From Punica granatum (taxonomy: Eukaryota; Streptophyta; Magnoliopsida; Myrtales; Lythraceae), in assembly GCF_007655135.1 (NCBI RefSeq), contig NC_045132.1, forward strand, positions 23,058,354 through 23,122,353: 64,000 bases of DNA, written 5' to 3'. Position numbers and translations under genes: made by a program. This document shows positions 1 to 11,203 of this stretch, piece by piece; position 1 is the stretch's first letter; the number at the start of each line of letters is the position of its first letter. The notes below the pieces were generated by a model. The model saw nothing but the letters and a program-made list of their open reading frames with translations. It did not search any database and was not told the origin of the DNA.

Positions 1-1824
1 GGTAGCTTCATGATGAAATCATGTGCATTCGCAGCCTTAGCAGCATTAACCACAAGCTCCATCGGAGCTCCTTCTTTGCCGAACAGAATATTCTCCTTGA
101 TGGAAGTGGCGAAGAGAATCGTTTCCTGGCTTACTAGACCCATCTGGGACCTTAACCACTTCAGCTTCAGTTTCTTTAACTTGTGCCCATCAAGAAAAAT
201 GTCACCCGTAACTGGGTCATAAAATCGTTCCAGCAAGGAGATAACCGTGGACTTGCCCGAACCACTGCCTCCAACTAAACCGACTGTTGTGCCTGCTCGG
301 ACACTGAGATTAAGCCCTCTTAAGACACGGTTATTGGGCCTTGATGGGTAACTGAATTCAACTCCTTTAAACTCGATATCCCCCCTCACATATGCGAGTG
401 TCTTTCCCTTTGGGTCTTCCGAGTCTATACCTGGAACACGATCGATCATCTCGCAGATTCGGCTGGAAGCAGTAACTCCCTCTGAGATGGAAGAGAGATT
501 CGGCAGTGCAGTCATGATAGACCTGGAAAGGCAACCCAAAGGTGAGATAATAACAGTTACATGGCAAGATCTGTCACGAGCCAATAAAAGATGGTGCTTG
601 TAACTATCCGAAAAGAAGAGGATTCCGCAGTCGAGATACTCACAATCCTCCCATGATAATGCAAATTCCGGCGACAAAAACGGTTCCTCCCTTTTCACCT
701 TTCTCGGAGACGAGCATGCTACCAACCCAAGCCTGGAACGCCCAAGCAGCAAAAACCATTCCCATACTCCCGATTAGCAATCCTTTTATGAAGCCTTGAT
801 GAATCCCAAGCTCCATAGTCCTCTGAAGGGCGTTGCTAAATCTAGCCACAGTTTGCCGTTCCGCAACATATGAGTAGACAGTTCGGATGGATGAAACTGC
901 CTGTTCTGCAGCTCCACCAGCAACCTCGTATGCTTCTTTTGATTTTGCCCCTAGAGTCATCATCAGCTTCCCCAGCCCGACCACTGGAATGACAAACATT
1001 AGAGAGAAGGGTAAAGCAGAAAGGGCAAGCCTCCAGGAGAGCATGAATGCAACTACAAGGCTGAAGATGAATGACGAGACGTGAGCAATGGAGTTTGGTA
1101 TCTGCATTTGTTGGTTGCAATCAGAATGTGTTCATAAGTAATAAGAGGAAATCTGATATTAAAATCTGTTACCTTCTCAGCAATAACGTCCTGAATAGAA
1201 TGGGCATCGGAAGATATTGCGGAAACCACACGGAAAGTGCTGGAGGAAGCATCTTGGCTATCAAGAAACCCAACTTCCTGTCTTAGAACTGACTTTAGGT
1301 ATTCCATTCGGATTCGGGAAGACTGTCTTTCTGCAGTCCTGGTCCAACAGATTCCTTCTGCAGAATGATTGTACAGTATAATGATCAAAACGGACCGGCA
1401 ATGCAAGATTCAAAACCAAAGTTTGATATCAAGAGTGGAAACTATGCTTAAATCCATTTGGAGCTATAAAAATGGAACTGGGTGAGTAGAGAACATAAAA
1501 TTATTTAACTCACCAGTGAAAGCAGATGCTCCGACAAAAATAGCGACAATGAACAGCCGAAGCGCATGCTGTACAGAATCAGGCAATATGTAAGAAAACA
1601 TTCTTCGAGAACCAATAAAGGAAAGTTCTCAGTATGCCTACCTTGTCAACGACTTCATTGGAGAAAGACGCATCCTCCGCACCATAGTCGTTAATAGCCA
1701 AGCTCAGGACAAGCATCGTCAACGGGGACATCAGCCCATCCCCAACACTTCCCAACGTCCCCAGCACCACGAAAAGTTTATCTACACTGTCGGCGAACCT
1801 GAAAAGGCCACCTTGATTGCCCAT
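1..1824 (-). CDS. ABCB-type (P-glycoprotein/MDR-like) ABC transporter, N-terminal half, truncated by window edge
   Basis: A membrane exporter that couples ATP hydrolysis to transport; substrate cannot be told. Five exons join in frame with GT-AG introns: 1824-1642, 1568-1514, 1357-1173, 1101-644 and 522 to beyond base 1, giving 467 residues with no stop. The start [17 protein letters not shown] is the first ATG of the open frame and matches the usual start of plant ABCB proteins. Transmembrane domain 1 follows (for example [17 protein letters not shown]). The intracellular-loop motif WTRTAERQ and the linker [13 protein letters not shown] lead into the first nucleotide-binding domain, with Walker [10 protein letters not shown] and a Q-loop ([14 protein letters not shown]). 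The signature motif, Walker B and the second half lie outside the window. The sequence resembles the ABCB15-like plant clade, but that placement is from memory. Introns of 71-156 bp are intact, so the visible part looks functional. Confidence 0.93.
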
Positions 1825-2867
1825 CCCACCGATCTATAGCCTATTGATCTCAATCAAATGGCCGAGAAAGATATGCTGATGATCTGTTTACTTGATGGAG
1901 CTCCAAAATCGGCAGTACTGATTACTAATACCTAGTCATTAAGATAGAAATATCATACTACACTTGTCTATGATGTGAAATATATAGCTTATGGACGGAC
2001 TCCTCCTCCTTGTGCTTCTCGTTTTCCATTGGTCCGAAGAGAGACATACGCTTTGGATTAAATCGGCATTTGTTGGAAGCTCAAGTCTTGTCGGAGTGTC
2101 CGTTTTCCATAATTCCAAGCGCTCAAGTTCCTGCATTTGGACTGTCTTGACAGCCTCATGGAACATTGGACACCGCCAGAACCCAAAGAGGTTGTCCGAT
2201 TTCTGAGAGAGTCCAAGCAAATGACAAAGGGACAGAGGCAGAAGAGAATCTAAATTTATGATGCCAATGTTCTTTGCTTCCCTAAACGCCAATCCTCTTC
2301 GAGCAAGGAACCGGGCTTCATCTGCTCCGTCTAAGTATCTCTCGTGCTCGCATGGGACCAGTAAATAATCTTTTGGCCGAAAGATTCCGACAACGACTCA
2401 TACTTTCACTTTCCGGGACCTTTATGTCATAGTCCTGGGTGGATTTTCAGTTAATAAACTTGTAACTGCGTGGTTCCGTGCTTCAGCCGTTGAGAGCAAC
2501 TCTGAGAGTAAGTTTCTTACACTAACAGACATGTATATATAGCTATATATATGTATGCGTATGCTCTAACTCACAATATCGGGGAGTTGACGGAATCAAT
2601 GCAAATCTAGAGCATAGTAACAGTATGACATGGAAAAACAAAGAAAAAAGTGACAAATTTTGGTTTCGGTTTTGTCTTCTGGTCTGCTGAGTCTTTTCCT
2701 TTCCTGGAGCAGCGTTGCCGGCATCATCTGTTCGTGTTTAGCCCTTCCACCAGAATATTTACGGGACCGGCCTGATGGTCGATTGATGCGGAGGTCCCGA
2801 TATGATGTAAGACCACGCACTTCTCGATAATTAATCAGGTGATGGGTAATTAAGGAGATTAATAATT
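1825..2867. other. Intergenic region upstream of the ABCB gene
   Basis: No convincing gene. A 117-codon minus-strand frame at 1939-2292 is unrecognised and may be noise or an unspliced leader. A short TA-rich stretch lies at 2530-2552. The interval should contain the ABCB promoter (minus) and the distal promoter of the small gene at 3107 (plus). Confidence 0.5.
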
Positions 2868-2927
2868 TGGGCTTGGCCCAGCCCGGCCCATCTAAGACAA
2901 TAGGGCTAAAATGAGTCTCGGCCCAGC
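2868..2927 (+). promoter_or_regulatory. Cluster of site II (TGGGCY/GGCCCA) promoter elements
   Basis: Four TGGGC/GGCCCA motifs fall within 60 bp (near 2868, 2875, 2885 and 2920), about 180-240 bp before the ATG at 3107. Such site II clusters are typical of plant promoters for mitochondrial, ribosomal and other growth-linked genes and are bound by TCP factors. Assignment to the small gene downstream is by position. Confidence 0.55.
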
Positions 2928-3106
2928 TGAGGTACCCATCCCAGGAGACGGAGACGGCGTCGTTTCGTCAATTGCCTGCGCAATCTTCTCCCCTCGGCAA
3001 TGCTGCTACTGGGCAATCGAATCGAAAGGATCGACTTCGGGTTTCGCCGGGCTGCAGACGGAGGAGCTTGAGCTGACTGAGGAAGAAGGAACGAAGGAAG
3101 GAGAAG

Positions 3107-3728
3107 ATGGTGAGAGTGGTGACCGGCTTTGGGATGTGCGTCGGCGCCTTCCTATTCTGGTCAACCATGGACCGTGTCCACGTCTGGATCGCTCTCCATC
3201 AGGACGAGAAGGTCTGCCACTCCCCCCCTCTCTCTTGCTCATCTGCCCCCCATTGTTCCAATTCAATGTTGCTTCCGTTAGCAATTGCATCTTCTGCTGC
3301 TCGCATTGTGCCTCCCTTTACATCTCGGGAGCTCCTCGGGTGCTCTAATTTGTTCTGCTCCTAGCTAGGAATTCAGATACTCTGTGATTTGCCCTAATCA
3401 ACTCATCGTGCCTCAATAGCTTGATTAGGTTTTGAAGTGGGTAGGCATCGTTGCTGCAATCGAGTGAATCAGTCGGAAATTCCGCATGAAGTTTTGATTT
3501 TTCACCGAGATTGCTACTAGTGGGGATTGATTTTCATTGTTGAAGACTCATTTGAGGAATGTAGATGCATCTGAAATCATCTAGTCGGGTTTCCGCGGTG
3601 GATGGTTGATTGGTTGTGTATCCTTTTCGTTGTTGCAGAAGGAAAGGTTGGAGAAGGAAGCCGAGATAAGAAGAGTCCGCGAACAGCTGCTGCAGGAGCA
3701 GGCCAAGCAAAAGGAATCGCTTGCGTGA
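3107..3728 (+). CDS. Small (64-residue) membrane-anchored coiled-coil protein, two exons, uncharacterised plant family
   Basis: Exon 1 is 3107-3211 and exon 2 is 3639-3728; the intron is GT-AG and phase 0, 427 bp long. The N-terminus (MVRVVTGFGMCVGAFLFW) is hydrophobic and can make one membrane segment. It is followed by HVWIALHQDEK, then a charged helical tail rich in K, E, R and Q (KERLEKEAEIRRVREQLLQ) that looks like a coiled coil, ending ESLA-stop. Hydrophobicity pattern, helical tail and clean splice sites argue for a real gene. It resembles short unnamed plant proteins I recall, but I cannot assign a function. The site II promoter motifs and one-helix layout would fit a small mitochondrial inner-membrane protein, which is inference only. 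A longer overlapping frame starting at 2911 reads through the first intron and is not preferred. Confidence 0.75.
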
Positions 3729-4119
3729 TCTCTTGTGCTTATTTTCCGTGTCGTGGTCCTTCTTGTCGAAATGAAACTTTGTCAATGTATTCATTTCCAT
3801 AAGTTTCTCGAGACTCGATTCTATCATGAATACATGATTGTTCTGTGAACTACAACACATGCCTTCTCATTGGGAAGGCGAAGAACTTGCTCTCGTCTTT
3901 CTATTGCTGCCTCAATAAACTGCCCTTTCCTTCAAGCCACTGCTGCAATTCTCCTCCCTTTTCTCTCTCTGTCTGTTGTAGTGAAGCCACATTATCAGGT
4001 CATGCTAATGTTTTTCTTATACATTGTTGTCGCTTCTCCAATCGTGTTGCATGTTGTCTCAGAGCTGCTGTGTCTTTGTTAAACGTCTGTAGTTTCTTTG
4101 TTTGTTAAGCAGTTTTATT
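3729..4119. other. 3' flank of the small gene
   Basis: Presumed 3' UTR and flank. No gene recognised; the short open frames here lack family resemblance. Confidence 0.5.
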
Positions 4120-4362
4120 AATTTGTAGCTATATAAGGATTGTTAGACATGTGTGCAGGAGCAGTTCTGCAGATTCTTTATACGTTTGAGAGCAGTTTCT
4201 GTTCTGTCGCTCTTCTATGTTTTGTTCCTTGTACTCAAAACTCTGTTCTGCAGAGTGTGAATATATGTTTCCTTTCTTCCTTCACCTCTCTCTGTCCCGT
4301 GGGAGTGTGAGAATGAATTCTGCAGAAACAGTAAAATTGAACAACAGTGGTATCAGAGCCCT
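4120..4362 (+). mobile_element. Remnant of an LTR retrotransposon (Copia-like): LTR 3' end and primer-binding site
   Basis: The string TGGTATCAGAGC at about 4348-4359 is the standard primer-binding site complementary to initiator tRNA-Met in plant LTR retrotransposons. It is preceded by sequence ending in AACA, as expected for an LTR end, and by a pyrimidine-rich, TATA-containing (4128-4136) region that looks like U3-R-U5. The left LTR edge could not be fixed and no gag or pol follows, so this is a small relic. The next 160 bp has a 53-codon frame (from 4438) of no recognised family. Confidence 0.5.
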
Positions 4363-4848
4363 AAGTGATCTTAAGGGGCCGTGAGTGACTTGTGAGATTG
4401 ATCGATTGTTGTTGCATCCATTGAAGTTTATAGCAAGATGGAGGCAGGTTCGAGTGGCGTCTTTGCCATGGCGCCACTAGTGTCCAAGCGATTAAGGAAA
4501 GATAGCATGGGTCGTAAGGAAGCAGCCATAACCGATTCAAATACATACAAACCGCCTCTGGCAAGCATATCCTCGTCCATAGCTATGTTCCTTTTCCCCT
4601 GATTTATCCTTCACAAAGAATCTACATGAAGAAGTTGCATTACTTGTATGGCCCATGATTCATGGGTCCCCAGCAACTGCAATTGCCAAAACATTGCTGG
4701 TCCCTTCATGGCGACCGTCGACTTTCAGAATTAATCTCGCAAAGTTCACAGAGCAACAGTACCATTATAAAGGGGAGACAAGCAGGTTGACAAACCAAGT
4801 TCCCTTGGCCACCGCTTCATTGGTCCATTGTTACCTTAGGTTGCACCA

Positions 4849-6186
4849 ATGGATGGTAGAGAAAAAGCCATCTTGATGATACTTCCTGTCGCTCTGATTC
4901 TCAGCATTAGCCGGAGCCTTGAGTTCAGGGACAAGGACTTGGCCTCGGATAGGAGCTTGTGCGATCTGTACGAGAGGTGGAGGGATTGACAGTCCTGCCC
5001 GCCACATGCTCTCCGGGGACATCAGGGAGAAGCAGAGGCACTTCAATGTTTTCAAAGAAATTGTAAAACACATCCACAAATTTAACAAATGAGCAAGCCT
5101 TATAAGCCGAGGCTGAATGAGTTCGCTGATACGAGGAACCATGAGCTTGTGAGCTCATATCCGGGATCTGAGGTGGCCCGCCACATTATACTGAGTGGCT
5201 GTCACCGGTGTCAATAACCAGCGCAAATCTGGTAAGTTTCAGAGTCCTATAATCATGCCATGCCTGTCTCTAAAGGTTACTCTATAATGATCGGTGAAGC
5301 AGTGACAACTACTGCTGGAATGAGCTCCTTAAATACCGAACAGACGACAGCAAGGCTCGTTGTGTACTGCACATTTATATGTATCGGAACATCCCGTGGA
5401 CTCAGTCTGCAGAATAATTTTATCATCCTATGAATTATCTCTATTTTTACAAGACTCACGGTCAAAAAGCTTCCTTGAATAGACTCGTCTGAGTTAATTT
5501 TGGTTCCACTTCATCAATGGAACCTAAGAAAAGTGCACGATAAATCTTACACTATCACATATCTAGAAGAAACATATGAACTTTATGGCGCTGCAGAAGC
5601 TCTCGACTACATCTTTAGTAGCTGAAGTTTATTTTCTCTCGACTATCTCTTGTTCGAGAATATAATTTGTTATCCAGATAACTTTACAGGTAGCTGTTGG
5701 TCATTTTTGGCTGTAAATTGTTACTGCAGTGGAGGGAATAAACCAGATCAAAACGAAGGAGCTAGTCTCCCCATCCGAGCAAGAGCTGGTCAACCGCAAT
5801 GCCGAATACCGCGAGTGTTATGGTGGGCTTATGGTGACTGCTTTCAGAGTTCATCAAGCACAGCGTTGGGATCTCCATAAAATATAACTACCCGTACAAG
5901 GCCAAGGATGAGTCGTGCAATGCGGTGGGCTCTTAAACACAGGCCGAGTCTGATGTCGTTTTGGTGGGGTCTTGCAGGGAGTGCTCACTCAGACTCGGGC
6001 AGTGTTTAAGAGCCCACCACATTGTACGACTCATCATTGGCCTTGTCGGTGTGGTTATTTCCCGTGGTGATCCCTACCCTGGTCACGACTCCGCAAGAAA
6101 CAGGGCCCTTTGCGGTATTGCCATGGATGCAATTGTACCTTATCAAGTTCTCATCCTCTAACAGTACCCAAAAGGCGGCTTTTCCT
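4849..6186 (+). pseudogene. CEP: Papain-family (CEP/vignain-like) cysteine endopeptidase pseudogene
   Basis: Pieces of a plant secreted cysteine protease occur in the right order but in different frames. The signal peptide and propeptide start at 4849 (MDGREKAILMILP, then DLYERWRD and a stop at 4996). The I29 inhibitor region follows as EKQRHFNVFKEIVKHIHKF, then YKPRLNEFADTRNHEL after another frameshift. AVTGVNNQRKSG at about 5196-5231 is split from GSCWSF by a 458-bp GT-AG intron (5232-5689), with the glycine codon divided across it. The catalytic cysteine motif GSCW survives. [14 protein letters not shown] with SEQELV, then a CYGGLM block, then YPYKAKDESCNA lead to a stop near 5935. The C-terminal LCGIAMDA is at about 6112-6135. 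The segment with the active-site His and Asn is missing and the region is inverted-duplicated. Several frameshifts and a roughly 20-residue deletion before AVTG show it is dead as a protein. No KDEL tail was seen. Confidence 0.85.
5880..6060. repeat. Inverted duplication (hairpin) inside the cysteine protease pseudogene
   Basis: The left arm 5880-5953 and the right arm 5989-6060 are reverse complements with only scattered mismatches, separated by a 35-nt loop. The left arm encodes the YPYKAKDESCNAVGS part of the protease; the right arm carries the same piece on the minus strand. A transcript across it would fold into a long, nearly perfect stem. Confidence 0.85.
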
Positions 6187-6679
6187 TAAGCATGGGCTCT
6201 AAATTTGCCAGAGCAATACTTAGGATATCTATGTTTAAATAGAAGAAATTATAATAAAGGTTTTTATCCCCAAAAAGAGAAGAAAATTCGTGTGCCACAC
6301 TGATTGGTGCGCAAATCTTTGGACTTTTTAAAGGCATTCATCATCTTTTTTGTGATAATATTCAGAATCTCCATACCTCAATCTTGTGTAATTTAATTTT
6401 ACTTTTGTTTCAAGCTCGAACCCCCACTATCATAAAATAAATGTCTCTAATAAGAGCCCTAGATTTGTTAGATCAATACCTTGGATACATTTAAGTAGGA
6501 CCGGCGGATATGTCCTTGTACTAATTTTGAAATAAAAGTAAATTATACATATTTTTCAATGAGAGTAACTTGAATCGTCATTTTTTTTTCCTGTGAATAT
6601 GGGATCGTAGTCCTAATGAAAAAATTAAACTACATAAGAGCGGGGTATGAAAACCCCAGAAATATTGCCACGATGGAGA
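6187..6679. other. AT-rich spacer with two degenerate direct repeats
   Basis: Sequences at about 6188-6242 and 6450-6505 are diverged copies of one roughly 55-bp unit (both carry a GAGCCCTA/GGGCTCTA start and an AGATCAATAC-like core). No gene seen. Confidence 0.4.
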
Positions 6680-7100
6680 TTATTGATATCCTAGGGAGGA
6701 GAATTGAAGCACCACGAAAGATTCATACTTGTAGGTTAATCCGTTAGTGCACGAATTTCTTTCTCTGAATATATGAGGGACCCGAACCTGCCACTCCTTC
6801 ACTGGGAGATGATGAACCAGAGTAACCAGCCCTTGAACGCGAGGATTACATCCACCCTGATTCAAAACTAGTTCTCAAACAACCTTGGAATCGACCTCTG
6901 CGACGATGTATGAATCGGAGAGCCCATGCCAACTCCAACCCGGCCTTAATACCCCATAATTCAGCAACAACCAATCGCACTTCTGGTGCTATTCGCTTAA
7001 CCCTTGGAGTCGTCATCTTATAAGTCGAGGCCAATCGCTGTTCAGGTGTCAAGTTAGTCCTCGTCACTAGGTTGAAATAAACACCTTCATCCATATACAA
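6680..7100 (-). pseudogene. Broken RNase H-like domain of a plant LINE retrotransposon
   Basis: On the minus strand the frame from 7100 contains RLVVAELWGIKAGLELAWAL, typical of the RVT_3/RNase H domain at the end of plant non-LTR retrotransposon ORF2. A frameshift gives EVDSKVV with a stop, then NQGGCNPRVQGLV and WQVRVPHIFRERNSCTNGL, which are the next blocks of the same domain. Stops and frameshifts show a dead fragment. No reverse transcriptase domain is nearby. Confidence 0.75.
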
Positions 7101-7468
7101 GCTCCTAAAAATTGTTGAAATTAGGGTTCAAATCTCCGGTGAGTTCAACTCATGAGAGATTCTCATGGGATTCATCGTAATAGAAAGATTCTCATGTGGG
7201 CAGGTAATTATTGGGCCTAGTTACAGAATGACTCGGTCCAACAAATTGGGCTCACCAAACCTTAATTAAGCCCAAAGGTGAATGTGGGCCCAATAATGTG
7301 AATTTATTGGGCTTCTTTTTTTTTTTTTCCTCGGATGGATGAGGTTTATCTTTATCATACGGTGGCGTGTACTGTAGGTCTTTAGCGCAGAGCAGAGAAG
7401 GGACTGGAAGAACAGAACAAAAACAAAATCCAAACATGCATGTGATACACACACATATATTACTTATC

Positions 7469-7473
7469 AAAAA

Positions 7474-7511
<38 letters not shown>
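7469..7511. repeat. Poly-A plus (TA)n microsatellite
   Basis: A run of 14 A is followed directly by about 15 TA dinucleotides. The arrangement could be the tail of an old retroposed element, but no element body was recognised. Confidence 0.9.
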
Positions 7512-7514
<3 letters not shown>

Positions 7515-9636
7515 TTAATAAAGAAGAGCCGAGCGGCCGTACGAATGGTCTATTACCACTTCCCAATGTTCTCTTCTACCAACATACATAATGTTTCCAA
7601 GAGATAAAGAGAGAGAAAAAAGGAAAAAAAAAAAAAAAACAACCAACTCCTAGTTCAGACAGCTGTTTCATTTCATCGCCTTGTCGTCTCGAGTTCGAAT
7701 ACCATACATATATTGATTTAGCTGGACCAGCTCAAGAAAAGATTAAGCAATAAAATAAGGAGTGGTGGGGTCTGGGAATAAGGTGGGGCCAAGTGGCATC
7801 GACCGTGTGGTTTTGATGGGCTCAAATCAATATATTTAATAGATTACATATTCTTATAGTAAGAGTTCTTTTTTTAACCAAGGATGTTCGTGATTCAATT
7901 ACACACAAGATAAAAAGATATGAATAGTATATTACGAGAACCGAATTTAAAATTTTTAAGTTAACAAACAGTAAAATATGTTATCACACCACTCCTCCTT
8001 CCAGAGTTTCTACCGTGAGATGTGCGGCCGTGTCTTTGAACGGCTATATATATATATATATATGTACCGGTCTTTCACGGTTCCGGTCAAAGGAACGGTC
8101 AAATCCCCACTTCCTCCCAAATTAATTATCAAATAAATAAATAAACTATCGAGATGTTTTGGGAATAGGAAAAGAAGGAAAAATGGTGGACGACATTGAG
8201 AAACCCGACCAAACCGAACACAGAGAGAGAGAGAGAGAGAGAGAATGTGGAAGCTTTAAATGGCGGGAGGGAGGGCAACTGGAAGAGACGGCCACACGGC
8301 GACGACGATGGCAATGGAGTTTGTTTTTCCTCTTCATTACTATGCGTTGGGTTTGACGTTCTTCGGAGCACGTATGTTTGTCGGCGCCAATGGCGCCCTT
8401 TTCTTTTCTTTTCTCTTTTTTGGATGAATAATTAATTTGTTATTATATGGTTATATTTATATATACATGAAATAAATAAAAATAGAAGACACCAAACGTT
8501 TCGACCCAATGCTCGCTCCTGCTTCCAACAACCTCGTTATATGAAAGAATACTATGTGATTATATATATATATATATATATGTACATATATTATGTAAGT
8601 GTATGTATATAGCTCTTTTATCGTCTTAATCCGCCTCTAATCTTTACGTAATTGGAAGTCATTCATTGTCGTTTAAGCACGCGATAATCAAACATGATAA
8701 AAAGCTTTCTGCATGTTATCTTGGCCAATTATTATAGTATATAGTATGTTCGTCGTGAGAGAGATTGCAGTTATATATATGCTTTCAACTCAACCGATAA
8801 TTTCGAGTAAAAATATAGGCATTGGGCCAGGAAAATTGAGAAAGGAAGACCACCCCGGCCCAGATCCTCTCTCGACCTTCGGGAAAGTAATGGTATCAAC
8901 TAATACGTGGTTCGTAAGTTCCTTAATTAGCCTATTTTCAATTACTTCGAATCATTATGGAATCATGGATAGTTTTTTGAAATACATATATTAAATGATC
9001 AGAAGGCCTCACAATATCTTAATCTTGTTTGATCTCTGAGTAGCTTAATTGTTGCGGTGGATGTATCATAATCAAATTAGAACTTTTCGGAGAGAAGAGA
9101 AGATCGTATCACAAATCCCAAAGATATAATATATACACACACACTCACACAAATTAAATACACATGTTAGATCATGACTGGTTAACATATAATTACAATC
9201 GATCATGCCATCCTCTTCTGTCCATTATTTATTTAGGAATACACGTTCTGAATGAAAAATTTATAATACATACACTTAAAAGTTTGTGGACGGTACATAT
9301 AAGTATTTACTTTAAAATTTTATTTCAACTAACTCAAGGAAAATTATATTCAGCCGATGCGCAATGCTAACACCAAAAATTGAACATTTATTAGCTCTCC
9401 CAGACATTTGGCAGTGATCAAATAATTCCTATACAACAATTCCTCTCTGTTTTTATTTTTTGTTTTACTTTTTAAGAAATTTTCTTACATTTTACAACCA
9501 ACCAACCTGCAATCAATTCCTCTGTTCAGAAGAAAGGCAAGAAGCTGGAAGGAGAAGGGTAGGCGTCGTATAGATTTGTCTTCCATAATGGTTAGAATAG
9601 AAGCCAGCTAGCCAGCGTTGGTCAAAAGACAACAAA

Positions 9637-9638
<2 letters not shown>

Positions 9639-9684
<46 letters not shown>
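9639..9684. repeat. (TA)23 microsatellite
   Basis: An uninterrupted TA dinucleotide run of about 46 bp, the longest pure TA tract in the window. Confidence 0.95.
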
Positions 9685-9685
<1 letters not shown>

Positions 9686-9828
9686 CGCAACAGAAGACTG
9701 ACCGTCAGGGCCCATAAACAAATTTTTAAAAAAAGTAAAATAAATAATTTTCCTCATCATCTATTTTTTGTTTGGGTGACTAACGTTTGTCAGCAGCTTC
9801 AGCACACTTGACACCAACTATACGAGGT

Positions 9829-9925
9829 TATTCGGGGTTCGGGCAAGGACCCGTTGACAGGGGAGTGGGTCGGGTCGGGTCACCCCGTGGGTGGTGGTCG
9901 GCATCGGGCCGTCCACGTGGCAGAA
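9829..9925. promoter_or_regulatory. GC-rich patch with a G-box (CCACGTGG)
   Basis: A G+C-rich island in an AT-rich setting contains tandem GGGTCGGGTC motifs and the palindromic G-box CCACGTGG at 9913-9920. G-boxes bind bZIP and bHLH factors in plant promoters. No downstream gene was recognised, so function is unknown. Confidence 0.25.
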
Positions 9926-10983
9926 CCCCAGGACATCAGGAAGAAAAGGGCTAGACGAGAGGGAGAGAGTGTGTAGGTCTATCTGACAGGATAGGACCTG
10001 AGATGAGAGGGTGGCATTAAATAGAGTGATGAGTGCGAATCTGAGAAAAGTAGCTATTGTGGGATGCGGTGGGGTTTGCTGTTGTTATTTCCTTTTTCCT
10101 TGTTTTATTTTTGTTTCATTTGTTAATAAGTGAAAATGGAGATAACAGGACCACAGGCCTCATAAGCTCTCTCTTCATCCATCCTCTCTTAAACGATAAT
10201 AAATACATAATCAATCTTGGATTAATTGATCAGTTATCTATCAGTTTATACTAATCATACTCATTATACGGGTACTGTATATAGATGCGTGGGACGATTA
10301 TGATCGAGACCATTCCGGTGTCCTGTTCTGTTTATTTTCAGGTTGATGTGGGAACTTCATATATGGGAGTTCATCTACCGTATCAGGAAGACACAGCTTC
10401 CTCTGCATTGGATGCATGTGGGTCCCGCAGCGTATTAAGCATTTCACGGTGAAGAGATCTCATGTCATCGAGATATAATGTCATGTTAGAACATTCCTTG
10501 AATATTATAATCCATTTTATTTTTTTGGTGAAAGTTGATCGATCTACGTAGATAGCAACGTATCCTGATGAGAACCAAGTCTACCAGGGTGCTGGACCAT
10601 CTTATAGTGAATATTATCATTCTAAGAAACCTTTCAAGAATGTATGAGGCGCCCTATGCATGTTCACGTATACACACACACGTATATCTATATATGTGTA
10701 ACTAATATATCAACCGTCTCAATAATAATAAGATGAAATATGGTTCGAGCCCTAAAAAGAAAAAAGAAAAAAAATGACTATTTTATTGGATGAGCTTCAT
10801 GCGCATCACTCCTTTTTCCCTTCAAAAAATTGCAACAAAGGTTACTTAAATTCGAGGTTACTTACAAAATCTAATGGAAAGCATTTTCCTACATAATTTT
10901 CGAGGTTACTTAAATTCGAGACTTCCTCATGGGAGTCACACCATTAATCGCCAAACTAATCCTATTGAGTTGCAATAATATAA

Positions 10984-11203
10984 GGGTGTGTTTGGATTCA
11001 GAATTAAAAAATTTTGATTTTGATTGTGAAAAATGACAAATGAAATGTGATTATAAATTTGACTTGAAAAACGTGTGTTTTTGTTGTGTAGTGTATTGAG
11101 TTAAAGTTAAAGTTAAAATTTTTGACTTGAAAAATGTGTGTTTTTATTGTGTAGTGTGTTGAATTAAAGTTAAAATTTTTTGTTCTTGAATCCAAATATG
11201 GCC
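10984..11203. mobile_element. MITE-like element with GTGTTTGGATTCA inverted ends
   Basis: The left end GGGTGTGTTTGGATTCA and the right end TTGAATCCAAATATGGCC are imperfect inverted repeats. The interior is AT-rich and non-coding and holds a tandem duplication of 57-63 bp (11061-11123 and 11124-11180). No clear target duplication was fixed. Confidence 0.55.

Larger units (their letters stand above)
7101..10983. other. Gene-poor AT-rich intergenic region
   Basis: No coding gene supported. It holds several microsatellites (listed separately for the largest), shorter (TA)n tracts at 8044-8062 and 8564-8582, and a (GA)n tract at 8222-8245. Five TGGGC-type motifs cluster at about 7213-7316. A G+C-rich patch occurs at 9829-9960. 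Confidence 0.55.

Noticed and set aside
2911..3348. 145-codon plus-strand frame
   Set aside because: Overlaps exon 1 of the 64-residue gene in another frame and runs through its promoter and intron; low-complexity Glu/Ser composition.
7367..7591. Frames rich in Tyr-Ile repeats
   Set aside because: Translation of a (TA)n microsatellite.
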